DNA from: Coriobacteriia bacterium | GTDB taxonomy: Bacteria; Actinomycetota; Coriobacteriia; Coriobacteriales; Atopobiaceae | Reading direction: 5' to 3' | Assembly (NCBI GenBank): GCA_030530145.1 | Contig: JAUMVN010000002.1 | Coordinates: 1 to 64,000, forward strand | Length of the DNA: 64,000 nucleotides | Shown here: piece by piece, positions 16,628 to 24,838 of the stretch | How positions within the stretch are numbered: position 1 is the stretch's first letter | How the letters are laid out: the number at the start of each line of letters is the position of its first letter | Position numbers and translations under genes: made by a program | Notes under the pieces: model-generated | The model's database searches: none | Told to the model about the DNA's origin: nothing | The model's input: only the letters and a program-made list of their open reading frames with translations

Positions 16628-18145
16628 ATGGATACCCTGAGCTACGCCACGCTCGAGAAGATCGGCTACGAGGGCTACGTCCTTCCTAAGGACGCCCCCG
16701 AGAAGGTCCTGCAGTTCGGTGAGGGCAACTTCCTGCGCGCCTTCGTCGACCGCTTCTTCGACCTCGGCAACGAGGCCACCGGCTGGAACGGCAAGATCTG
16801 CATGGTTCAGCCCATCAGCGGCAACTACGGCTTCGCCGACGGCATCAACGCCCAGGACGACCTCTACACCGTGCTCGTCCGCGGCAAGCAGGACGGCGAG
16901 ACGGTCGACGAGTCCCGTCTCATCAGCTCCTGCTCCCGCTGTGTGAACCCCTACCGCGCCGAGGACTACGCCGAGATCATGAAGCTCGCCGCCTCCGACG
17001 ACCTGGAGATCATCGTCTCCAACACCACCGAGGCCGGCATCGCCTACGACGACTCCTGCAAGGCCGACGACCAGCCGCCCGCGAGCTTCCCCGCCAAGCT
17101 CGCCCAGGTGCTCCACACCCGTTGGGCCGCCGGCAAGCCGGGCGTGATCGTCCTTTCCTGCGAGCTCATCGACCACAACGGCGCTGAGCTTCTCCGCATC
17201 GTCAAGCAGCACGTCGCCGACTGGGGCTGGGAGGACGAGTTCGCGGCTTGGCTCGAGGACGACTGCACCTTCTGCACCACCCTCGTCGACACCATCGTCC
17301 CTGGCCGCATCCGCGACGCCGAGGAGGCCGCGCGCGTGGCCGAGCGCCTCGGCTACGACGACCCGTTCCTGGCCGTCCGCGAGCCCTTCCAGATGTGGGG
17401 CATCCAGGGCGACGAGAGCCTTAAGGAGAAGCTGCCCTTCACCAAGGCCGAGATCCCCGGCGTCTTCGTGACCCCCGACGTGACCCCGTACAAGAAGCGC
17501 AAGGTCCGCATCCTCAACGGCTCCCACACCTGCTTCGTGCCGGGCGCCTGGCTCGCCGGCTTCGACATCGTGCGCGACTGCATGCACGACGACGTGGTCC
17601 GCGGCTTCATGAACCAGATGCTCTACGGCGAGTGCATCCCGACCCTGGCCGCCGACCTCGACGTCGAGGACTGCAAGGCCTTTGCGGCGGCTGTCCAGAA
17701 CCGCTTCGACAACCCCTTCATCGACCACCAGCTGCTCTCCATCTGCCTGAACTCCACGGCCAAGTGGCGCGCCCGCGACCTGCCGACCCTCAAGGACTAC
17801 GTGGCCTCCGAGGGCAAGCTCCCGCGCTGCCTCTCGACCTCCCTCGCCACGCTCATCGCCTTCTACACCACCGGCCTCACCGGCCGCGAGGCCGACGGCC
17901 TGCACCTGCGCCGCGCCGACGGCGCCGCCTACGTGGCTCAGGACGACGCCTTCGTGCTCGACTTCTACGCCGACCACGCCTCCGACTCCGACGCCGACCT
18001 CGTGCACGCCGTCCTCACCAACGAGCAGATGTGGGGCGAGGACCTGACCCAGCTCGCCGGCCTCGAGGAGTTCGTCGCGAGCATGCTCTCCGTCGTCCGC
18101 ACCCAGGGCGCCAAGGCCGCATACGCGGCTGCTCTGGCCGAGTAG
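16628..18145 (+). CDS. uxaB: Tagaturonate reductase (altronate oxidoreductase)
   Basis: Mannitol-dehydrogenase-family NADH enzyme reducing D-tagaturonate to D-altronate. The 505 residues show the Rossmann start (LQFGEGNFLRAFVDRF), the GNYGFADG region, IVSNTTEAGI, and the catalytic Lys block KKRKVRILNGSHT at mid-protein. AAAGAGGAG precedes ATG 16628. It sits between uxaC and uxaA as in many uxa operons. A fructuronate reductase (UxuB) reading is less likely, given the C-terminal form and the neighbours. Confidence 0.92.
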   Translation: MDTLSYATLEKIGYEGYVLPKDAPEKVLQFGEGNFLRAFVDRFFDLGNEATGWNGKICMVQPISGNYGFADGINAQDDLYTVLVRGKQDGETVDESRLISSCSRCVNPYRAEDYAEIMKLAASDDLEIIVSNTTEAGIAYDDSCKADDQPPASFPAKLAQVLHTRWAAGKPGVIVLSCELIDHNGAELLRIVKQHVADWGWEDEFAAWLEDDCTFCTTLVDTIVPGRIRDAEEAARVAERLGYDDPFLAVREPFQMWGIQGDESLKEKLPFTKAEIPGVFVTPDVTPYKKRKVRILNGSHTCFVPGAWLAGFDIVRDCMHDDVVRGFMNQMLYGECIPTLAADLDVEDCKAFAAAVQNRFDNPFIDHQLLSICLNSTAKWRARDLPTLKDYVASEGKLPRCLSTSLATLIAFYTTGLTGREADGLHLRRADGAAYVAQDDAFVLDFYADHASDSDADLVHAVLTNEQMWGEDLTQLAGLEEFVASMLSVVRTQGAKAAYAAALAE

Positions 18146-18338
18146 CAAATAGCAATCGTATGCTGCGCGGGGCCCAGATACCGCATCTCGCCGCTCAAGC
18201 CGTCGCTCGCGTGCCCAAGCACGCGTCGCTCCTCTTTCGCGGCGACCTGCGGCACCTGGACCCCGCTCGCCGACCTGGGACTTTGTCGGCTGTGAGATTC
18301 TGTTGGGCACCTGCTCGATCAGAGGGGATTTTTAAGCA

Positions 18339-19823
18339 ATGAACACCATCCAGATCAACCCGGCGGACAACGTCATCGTCGCGCTTTCTCCGCTGGCCGC
18401 GGGCACGGTCGTGGACGTCCCCGGCGTGGGCCCCGTGGCCGCCGCCGAGGACATCCCCCAGGGCCACAAGATGGCCGTCCGCGCCATCGCGGAAGGGGAG
18501 GACGTCATCAAGTACGGCCTGCCCATCGGGCACGTGATCGCTGACGTCGCGGCCGGCTCCTGGCTGCACACGCACAACGTGAAGACCAACCTCTCGGGCG
18601 AGGTCGAGTACAGCTACCACCCCACGCACCCGGTCGTGGAGCCGGTCGAGCCGGAGACCTTCCAGGGCTTCCGCCGCGCCGAGGGCCGCGCCGCCACGCG
18701 CAACGAGCTGTGGATCATCCCCACGGTCGGCTGCGTGAACGAGGTCGCGCGCTCCATGTGCGAGGCCGCTCAGGACCTGGTGGGCGGAAGCCTCGAGGGC
18801 GTTTATTACTTCCCGCACCCGTTCGGCTGCTCGCAGACGGGCGCCGACCACGCCCAGACGCGCCGCCTGCTCGTGGCCCTTTCTCGCCACCCGAACGCCG
18901 CGGGCGTGCTGTTCCTGAGCCTCGGCTGCGAGAACTGCACGCACCAGCAGGTGCTCGACGAGCTGGGGGAGTACGACCACGAGCGCGTTCGCTTCCTTAC
19001 CTGCCAGGACGTGGCCGACGAGCAGGTCGAGGGCCACAAGATCCTGGCCGAGCTGGCTGAGCTCGCCAAGCAGGCCCAGCGCGAGCCCATCCCCGCGAGC
19101 GAGCTCGTCGTCGGCCTCAAGTGCGGCGGCTCCGACGGCCTCTCCGGCATCACGGCCAACCCGACCATCGGACGCGTGAGCGACATGGTCGTGGCCCGCG
19201 GCGGCACCTCCGTGCTCACCGAGGTGCCCGAGATGTTCGGCGCCGAGTCCATCCTTCTCGACCGCTGCGTCGACGAGGACGTGTTCAACGCCGCCTCCGA
19301 CATGCTCAACGGCTTCAAGGACTACTTCATCAGCCACGGCGAGGTCGTCTACGAGAACCCGAGCCCCGGCAACAAGGACGGCGGCATCACCACGCTCGAG
19401 GACAAGAGCTGCGGCTGCGTCCAGAAGGGCGGCTCCGCCCCCATCGTGGACGTGCTGCCCTACGCCGGCCGCGCTACCAAGCACGGTCTCAACATGCTCT
19501 GCGGCCCCGGCAACGACATGGTTTCCACGACGGCCTTGACCGCCGCCGGTTGCCACGTGATTCTCTTCTCCACCGGCCGCGGCACGCCGTTCGGCGCCCC
19601 CGCCCCCACGCTGAAGGTCTTCACCAACCAGCGCCTCTGCGATCACAAGGCCAACTGGATGGACTTCAACGCCGGCGTCGCCGCCACGGGCGAGGCCACG
19701 ATCGACGAGGCCGCCCAGGGCCTGTGGCAGCTCGTGCTCGAGACCGCCAGCGGCAAGCTCACCTCGGCTGAGCGCCGCGGCTGCCACGAGATCAGCATCT
19801 GGAAGGACGGCGTCTGCCTGTAG
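18339..19823 (+). CDS. uxaA: Altronate dehydratase
   Basis: UxaA dehydrates D-altronate to 2-keto-3-deoxy-D-gluconate using an iron-type metal site. The 494 residues contain both normal parts: the small SAF-like N-terminal domain (1-95, ending GSWLHTHNVKTNL) and the large catalytic domain with FGCSQTGADH, LGCENCTHQQ and LKCGGSDG. GAGGGG precedes ATG 18339 by about 12 nt. The 193-nt gap after uxaB shows nothing recognisable. A very large hairpin at 19843-19955 follows the stop and probably ends the operon. Confidence 0.94.
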   Translation: MNTIQINPADNVIVALSPLAAGTVVDVPGVGPVAAAEDIPQGHKMAVRAIAEGEDVIKYGLPIGHVIADVAAGSWLHTHNVKTNLSGEVEYSYHPTHPVVEPVEPETFQGFRRAEGRAATRNELWIIPTVGCVNEVARSMCEAAQDLVGGSLEGVYYFPHPFGCSQTGADHAQTRRLLVALSRHPNAAGVLFLSLGCENCTHQQVLDELGEYDHERVRFLTCQDVADEQVEGHKILAELAELAKQAQREPIPASELVVGLKCGGSDGLSGITANPTIGRVSDMVVARGGTSVLTEVPEMFGAESILLDRCVDEDVFNAASDMLNGFKDYFISHGEVVYENPSPGNKDGGITTLEDKSCGCVQKGGSAPIVDVLPYAGRATKHGLNMLCGPGNDMVSTTALTAAGCHVILFSTGRGTPFGAPAPTLKVFTNQRLCDHKANWMDFNAGVAATGEATIDEAAQGLWQLVLETASGKLTSAERRGCHEISIWKDGVCL

Positions 19824-19842
19824 GCGCTGGTTCTTGCGACCT

Positions 19843-19955
19843 GCCCGACCGCCAAGGGGAAGGCCCCGGCGCTTGCTGCAAAGTGACCTCGCGTGAAGAG
19901 CGCGCTCAGAAGCACTTTGCCGCAAGCGCCGGGGCCTTCCCCTTGGCGGTCGGGC
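19843..19955 (+). terminator. 43-bp inverted repeat after uxaA (candidate terminator)
   Basis: Arms 19843-19885 and 19913-19955 are complementary over 43 bp with a single mismatch, with a 27-nt loop that itself contains CGCG pairs. TCTTT follows. It is far longer than needed for termination; it does not share the GAGTAGC inner stem of the E1-E7 family. Confidence 0.75.
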
Positions 19956-20026
19956 TCTTTCGGCGGGCTTTCGGGCAATACGAACCTTCTAAACGCATTC
20001 TTGAGATGTCGCTGCGCGCAAAGTGT

Positions 20027-20152
20027 CGCGTATTGCGTAGCTAAAATCGAAAACCCTGAGTAGCCGGACCATTTCGCGCTCGAATATGCAGATTTGCGAC
20101 CTCGAAATGGGTGAACTACTCGGTGGTTTCGAATTAAGTTACGCAATACGCG
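20027..20152. repeat. Long inverted repeat element E2
   Basis: Outer arms CGCGTATTGCGTA (20027-20039) and TACGCAATACGCG (20140-20152) are perfectly paired, and pairing continues with a few mismatches to an inner GAGTAG/CTACTC stem (20058-20063, 20116-20121) and a perfect CCATTTCG/CGAAATGG stem (20069-20076, 20103-20110). About 126 nt in all, in the uxaA to transporter gap. Confidence 0.8.
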
Positions 20153-20232
20153 GCGCTTTCTGTTTAGGCGGCGCCGCCGAAGTGTCCCAGCGCTCAGTCC
20201 TGTGCGGCCAAACCGATTTTTACCCCCAGTAC

Positions 20233-20244
20233 AAAACCGGTTTA
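20233..20244. promoter_or_regulatory. Motif A operator upstream of transporter 20443
   Basis: AAAACCGGTTTA matches the motif found before 603, kduD and the lacI gene at 42917. It lies near a possible -10 (TACAGT, 20265-20270), so the transporter is probably under two regulators, since motif B sites follow. Confidence 0.7.
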
Positions 20245-20272
20245 CGCCTGTTACCCGCTTTTGGTACAGTAG

Positions 20273-20372
20273 AGTTAACGTTCACCGTCCAACTGCTACC
20301 GTTCGCAGAGAATACACAAGTGAACGTTCACCTGACGTAACGTTTCGATGATACTAAGGTTAACGTTCACCT
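20273..20372. promoter_or_regulatory. Three GTGAACGTTCAC (motif B) operators
   Basis: AGTTAACGTTCACC (20273-20286), AAGTGAACGTTCACCT (20318-20333) and AGGTTAACGTTCACCT (20357-20372) are clustered 70-170 nt upstream of the transporter start. Two sites carry the same GTTAACG half, as at 28051. Spacings of 45 and 39 bp (about four helical turns) would suit cooperative LacI binding. Confidence 0.78.
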
Positions 20373-20442
20373 GCTGGAAGCGAAACGACGCTCACGAGGG
20401 TGCACATCGCATATTGGTGCCGACTAGGGAGAGGAAGCTCCG

Positions 20443-22002
20443 ATGTTCAACAAACTCGGCAAGAAGAGAAAGATCACGTTCTGGACCCGCTTGGGCTTCG
20501 GTATGGGCGGCATGCTCAACTCCGGCGCGCTGACCTTCACCCACAGCTACATGGTCATGTTCCTGTCCACGGAGTGCGGCCTTTCGGGCGCTGAGGCTGC
20601 CGCCGTCGCCGCGGCCGCCGTGTACCTGAACGCGTTCCTGGCCCCGGTCCTCGGCTTCATCGCCGACAACTTCTACTCCACCGCGGTGGGTCGTAAGTTC
20701 GGTCGTCGTCGTTTCTGGCTGCTCATCGCTATCCCGATGATGATCGCCGAGCCGCTGATCTTCACGGTCACCCCGTTCGGCTTCCCGTACTACCTGTTCC
20801 TCTACATCGTGTACAACATCGCGTACACCTTCGCGTCCTCCAACCTCGCGCCGCTCACCATCGAGATGACCGACGACTACGAGGAGCGCACCTACCTTAC
20901 CGGCTTCAAGCACATCTTCGGTAACGTCTCCGGCTTCGCCATGGCAGCGCTCGTCGGCTTCGGCTTCGGCCTCTTCGGCGAGACCGGCCCCCAGCCCTAC
21001 TTCATCATCGCGTCCATCAACGCCGCGATCATGGCCGTCTCCCTCATCATCGTCTACTGCTCCACTTGGGAGCGTGGCCCCGAGGAGGTCGCCCAGGAGA
21101 AGATCGAGGGCGTCGGCCAGGCCGTCAAGAAGCTCGTCATCGACGTTCTTTCCACCTTCCGCAACCGTTCCTTCCGCAAGGTTCTTGCTCCGTACGCCTT
21201 CATGAAGCTCGCCGCCGCCTGCTGGTCCGCCTGCCTCTCGTTCTTCATCGTCTACTCCCTCGGCATCCCCAAGTCCTATGAGGCCGTCATGGAGATGCCC
21301 GGCAAGATCGTCGCCATCGTCTGCACCGTCGTCTGGGTCGCCTGGATGGCCAAGAAGGGCTTCCACCAGCCCTGGTACGTCTCCACGCTGGGCGCTGCCG
21401 CCTGCATCGTCGCCTACAACGTCTTCGCTGCCGGCAACATCATGGGTCTCTCTGACATGGCCCTCTCCATGATCGCTTACCCGATCATCTTCGCCATCTG
21501 GAAGTTCTTCTACGTCGGTTTCCAGTACCTGCTCGACGTCCCCCTGAACTACATGCCCGACATCGACGAGCTCGTCACGCTCCGTCGCCGCGAGGGCATC
21601 TACTCCGCCGCCCAGAAGTTCGTCGACCAGATCGTCTCCGCGTTCGCTACCTCTGCCTGGGCTTTCACCCTCGGCGCCTGCGGCTTCATCCAGTCCTCCG
21701 GTAACTCCGCCGAGATCGTGCAGCCCACCTCCGTGCCCGTCTCCATCTGCGCCTTCATGCTGATTGGCTGCGCCGGCTGCTTCATCGTCGCCTGCATCCT
21801 CGGCAAGACCATCCACATCGACAAGGCCCAGTGCGACATGCTCTGCGCCGAGGTCAAGCGCGTCAAGGAGGGCGGCCTCATGGCCGACGTCGACCCCGAG
21901 GTCAAGCAGCTCTGCGAGGACCTCTCCGGCTTCAAGTACGAGGAGTGCTTCGGCCACAACAACGTGGGCTACCAGGAGGATTCCGTCCACGCCGCCGCGT
22001 AA
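20443..22002 (+). CDS. GPH-family (MFS_2) uronide/oligogalacturonide symporter
   Basis: A 519-residue paralogue of the transporter at 603, with about 12 membrane segments, GRKFGRRRFWLL after the first helices, IDELVTLRRREG in the late loop, and the shared soluble tail (GGLMADVDPEVKQL... ECFGHNN). GAGAGGAAG precedes ATG 20443. It carries one motif A and three motif B sites, the densest operator cluster in the window. The polygalacturonase follows after a terminator, so galacturonate oligomers are the likely cargo (inference). Confidence 0.9.
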   Translation: MFNKLGKKRKITFWTRLGFGMGGMLNSGALTFTHSYMVMFLSTECGLSGAEAAAVAAAAVYLNAFLAPVLGFIADNFYSTAVGRKFGRRRFWLLIAIPMMIAEPLIFTVTPFGFPYYLFLYIVYNIAYTFASSNLAPLTIEMTDDYEERTYLTGFKHIFGNVSGFAMAALVGFGFGLFGETGPQPYFIIASINAAIMAVSLIIVYCSTWERGPEEVAQEKIEGVGQAVKKLVIDVLSTFRNRSFRKVLAPYAFMKLAAACWSACLSFFIVYSLGIPKSYEAVMEMPGKIVAIVCTVVWVAWMAKKGFHQPWYVSTLGAAACIVAYNVFAAGNIMGLSDMALSMIAYPIIFAIWKFFYVGFQYLLDVPLNYMPDIDELVTLRRREGIYSAAQKFVDQIVSAFATSAWAFTLGACGFIQSSGNSAEIVQPTSVPVSICAFMLIGCAGCFIVACILGKTIHIDKAQCDMLCAEVKRVKEGGLMADVDPEVKQLCEDLSGFKYEECFGHNNVGYQEDSVHAAA

Positions 22003-22045
22003 GCGCCACCGTACTTCTTCGCATAGCACCTGCTTTCCCTTGGAG

Positions 22046-22084
22046 GGGCCGAGCTGCCGAAAGCCGGCGGCTCGGCCCTTCTCT
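22046..22084 (+). terminator. Rho-independent terminator after transporter
   Basis: GGGCCGAGC (22046-22054) pairs with GCTCGGCCC (22070-22078), enclosing a second GCCG/CGGC stem, followed by TTCTCT. It separates the transporter from the GH28 gene. Confidence 0.85.
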
Positions 22085-22152
22085 ATAACCGGGGCCCGCG
22101 AGCCCTCTGAGCCCCTAAGCTAAAAGGCACTTCTTCGTCTAAGGAGAGACAC

Positions 22153-23748
22153 ATGGAAACCAGCGTTATCTGGCGTTGTCCCCGCGCGGCCGTGATCGAG
22201 CTCGACGACGGCGGCTACTTCACCACCGCCGACACTTGGGAGGTCTTCGTCAACGACCAGCCCGCCGGCACCACCGACCGCATCGAGACCTACGTCGACG
22301 GCCTCGAGCCGGGCCGCCGCAACATCGTCCGCTTCGTCTGCGGCGACCGTGTGCTCACCGTCGGCGTGACGACCCCGGACGAGACCTTTACCATCGACGT
22401 GCGCGACTGCGGCGCCAAGGGCGACGCCGAGCACGACGACACCACCAACATCCAGGCCGCCATTATGGCCTGCCCGAAGGGCGGCCGCGTCCTTATCCCC
22501 GCCGGCAGCTACCTGATCAAGTCCCTCTTCCTCAAGAGCGAGATCAACATCGAGCTCGCCGAGGGCGCCCAGCTCCTCGCCCGTCACGACCGCGCGGCAC
22601 TCGCGTACCTCCCGCAGACCCTGCACGGAAAGAAGGGCGACGGCTACGCCGGCTCCGGCCTCGCGCCGATGGGCCGTTGGGAGGGCGAGAGCTTCTCGAC
22701 CTACTGCTCCACCTTCACCGGCCTCGGCGTCCACGACGTCTGCATCTACGGCCGCGGCGCCATCGACGGCCAGACCGACTTCGCCGAGGACAACTGGTGG
22801 AACAAGGACTTCAAGAACATCTACCGCCCGGAGGAGGGCCGCGAGGTCGCCCGCCCGCGCATGATCTTCCTGTCTGAGTGCGAGAACGTGGCCATGGCCG
22901 GCTTCACCGTGCGCAACAGCCCGGCGTGGAACATCCACCCGATCCTCTGCGAGCACGTCGACGCCCTGTGCCTCTCCATCGAGGGCCCGAAGAACTCCCA
23001 CAACACCGACGGCTTCGACCCCGAGAGCTGCGGCTTCGTGCGCGTGCTCGGCTGCCACTTCTCCGTGGGCGACGACTGCATCGCCATCAAGAGCGGCAAG
23101 CTCGGCATCGAGCCCGAGCTGCGTCCCGCCATGCACGACATGGTCATCGCGCACTGCTACATGCACGACGGACACGGCGCCGTGGTCCTCGGCTCCGAGG
23201 CCGCCGGCGGCATCAAGGACCTCACCGTCTCCAAGTGCCTCTTTGAGCGCACCGATCGCGGCCTGCGCGTGAAGACCCGCCGCGGCCGCGGCAAGGACGC
23301 CGTGAACGAGGGCATCACCTTCGAGCACATCCGCATGGACCAGGTGCTCACCCCGTTCGTGGTCAACTCCTTCTACTTCTGCGACAAGGACGGCAAGACC
23401 GATTACGTCCAGAAGCGCGAGGCGCTGCCCGTCGACGAGCGCACCCCGGGCTTCGGCGTGACGACCTTCCGCGACATCGAGGCCACCAACTGCCACGCGG
23501 CGGCCGCCTACATCACCGGCCTGCCCGAGAGCAAGGTCACGCGCCTCACCTTCGAGGACGTTCACGTGACCTTCGCCGAGGACGCCGAGCCGGCCGTCCC
23601 CGCCATGGCCTGCGGCGTGGAGCCGATGGTCCGTCAGGGCATCATCGCCCAGAACGTGAAGGTGCTCGACCTGCGCAACGTCGTGGTCGAGGGCCAGGAC
23701 GGCGACGAGATGCAGCTTGAGAACGTCGACGAGGTCGTCCGCGCGTAG
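22153..23748 (+). CDS. GH28 polygalacturonase, probably exo-acting and cytoplasmic
   Basis: GH28 right-handed beta-helix hydrolase of the galacturonan backbone. All four signature blocks are present: NTDG (284-287), GDD (306-308), GHG (340-342) and RVKT (372-375). The 531-residue protein has an extra N-terminal beta domain (about 1-80) typical of exo-enzymes that clip terminal residues. There is no signal peptide, so it would act on imported oligomers, yielding galacturonate for UxaC. AAGGAGAG precedes ATG 22153. Next downstream are esterases that would clear acetyl and methyl groups. An exo-mode is inferred from size and location. Confidence 0.9.
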   Translation: METSVIWRCPRAAVIELDDGGYFTTADTWEVFVNDQPAGTTDRIETYVDGLEPGRRNIVRFVCGDRVLTVGVTTPDETFTIDVRDCGAKGDAEHDDTTNIQAAIMACPKGGRVLIPAGSYLIKSLFLKSEINIELAEGAQLLARHDRAALAYLPQTLHGKKGDGYAGSGLAPMGRWEGESFSTYCSTFTGLGVHDVCIYGRGAIDGQTDFAEDNWWNKDFKNIYRPEEGREVARPRMIFLSECENVAMAGFTVRNSPAWNIHPILCEHVDALCLSIEGPKNSHNTDGFDPESCGFVRVLGCHFSVGDDCIAIKSGKLGIEPELRPAMHDMVIAHCYMHDGHGAVVLGSEAAGGIKDLTVSKCLFERTDRGLRVKTRRGRGKDAVNEGITFEHIRMDQVLTPFVVNSFYFCDKDGKTDYVQKREALPVDERTPGFGVTTFRDIEATNCHAAAAYITGLPESKVTRLTFEDVHVTFAEDAEPAVPAMACGVEPMVRQGIIAQNVKVLDLRNVVVEGQDGDEMQLENVDEVVRA

Positions 23749-23837
23749 CCGCGGGCCGAATCGACGGCTGCGGGGCGGCATGGCGGATGCGACTCATCGC
23801 CATGCCGCCCTTTTTGCAAGGCGTTGCGGGATATCAT

Positions 23838-23967
23838 GCGACTTTTCCCGCTTTAAAATCAAACCATCGGAGTAGCAGGCCTGCCTTCGGTTGCGTTTTC
23901 CCAGTTGAGGGATGGTCTCGACAGAGCAGCTACTCGGAGGATTCAATTTTAAAGCGGGAAAAGTCGC
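23838..23967. repeat. Long inverted repeat element E3
   Basis: Perfect 22-bp outer arms (23838-23859 and 23946-23967; core CCCGCTTTAAAAT). Inside lie GAGTAGC/GCTACTC (23870-23876, 23929-23935) and the 16-nt core GCGTTTTCCCAGTTGA (23893-23908), nearly identical to cores in E4 and E5. It occupies most of the 283-nt gap before the next gene, so an upstream in-frame start at 23912 would lie inside it and is not used. Confidence 0.85.
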
Positions 23968-24031
23968 TCGGACTGAACCAGAGGGAGTGCCTAAGGTCCT
24001 CGAGGGCCCCAAGGTGAGGGGAGAGCAAAGG

Positions 24032-24838
24032 ATGATCAGCAAGAAGGTCAGCGTCGGCGTGGGCGGCTCGGCGGCCACGCTTAGCGTTTATGCGTTTGCT
24101 CCCGAGGAGGATGCCTATACGCGGGCACTGAAGCCCGCGGTTGTCATCGTTCCAGGCGGGGGCTATAACCACGTCTCGCCCCGAGAGGGCGAGCCGATCG
24201 CGCTGCGCCTGCTCGCCGGCGGCTACCAGGCGTTCGTTCTCGATTACTCCGTTGCGCCGGCGGTGTACCCACAGGCGCTGCGCGAGCTCGCTGCTGCCGT
24301 GGCATGGGTGCGCGGCCACGCCGAGGAACTGCAGGTCGACCCGGCGCGCGTGAGCGTGGCGGGCTTCTCGGCGGGTGGGCACCTGGCGTGCCTGCTCGGG
24401 GCCAAGTGGGGCGAGCCGGGCCTCGCCGAGTCGGTGGGCGCTACGGCGGCCGACATCAGGCCGGACGCACTGTGCCTGGGGTATCCCGTCGTGACGGCGG
24501 GCGCGTTCGCGCACCGCGGCTCGTTCGAGACACTCTCCGGCGGCGACGATGAGCTGGCGCAGGGCCTCTCCATCGAGGAGCTCGTGAACGACGATTTCCC
24601 GCGGACGTTCGTGTGGCATACCGCCGAGGATGGCTCGGTGCCGGTGCAGAACTCCCTGCTCCTGGCCGAGGCGCTCGCCGGCGCCGGCGTGCCCTTCTCG
24701 CTGCACGTGTTCCCGCACGGACCGCACGGGATCGCGCTCGCCAATCAGACGACGGCCTTCAAGGGTCGTGCCGAGCAGGTCCAGCCGCAGGCGCAGGCTT
24801 GGCCCGAGATGTTCGCCGCCTGGGAGCGTGATGCCTAA
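24032..24838 (+). CDS. Alpha/beta-hydrolase esterase (acetylesterase-like)
   Basis: A 268-residue alpha/beta hydrolase of the BD-FAE/Axe-like type. The oxyanion segment PGGGYNHVS, nucleophile Ser113 in AGFSAGGH, an Asp in HTAEDGSVP and the His in PHGPHGIAL complete the triad. It lacks a signal peptide. ATG 24032 is chosen for the GGGGAGAGCAAAGG site; sequence farther upstream belongs to element E3. Its stop overlaps the start of the next gene by one base (TAATG), coupling it to the pectin methylesterase fusion. The role is likely removal of acetyl groups from pectic oligomers; the exact substrate is unknown. Confidence 0.8.
   Translation: MISKKVSVGVGGSAATLSVYAFAPEEDAYTRALKPAVVIVPGGGYNHVSPREGEPIALRLLAGGYQAFVLDYSVAPAVYPQALRELAAAVAWVRGHAEELQVDPARVSVAGFSAGGHLACLLGAKWGEPGLAESVGATAADIRPDALCLGYPVVTAGAFAHRGSFETLSGGDDELAQGLSIEELVNDDFPRTFVWHTAEDGSVPVQNSLLLAEALAGAGVPFSLHVFPHGPHGIALANQTTAFKGRAEQVQPQAQAWPEMFAAWERDA

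Noticed and set aside
18146-18338. Leader RNA or riboswitch before uxaA
   Set aside because: No recognisable conserved structure or terminator/antiterminator pair was seen in the 193-nt gap.
23912-24031. 40-residue N-terminal extension of the esterase at 24032
   Set aside because: It would be encoded by inverted repeat E3 and lacks a ribosome site, while ATG 24032 has a good one.
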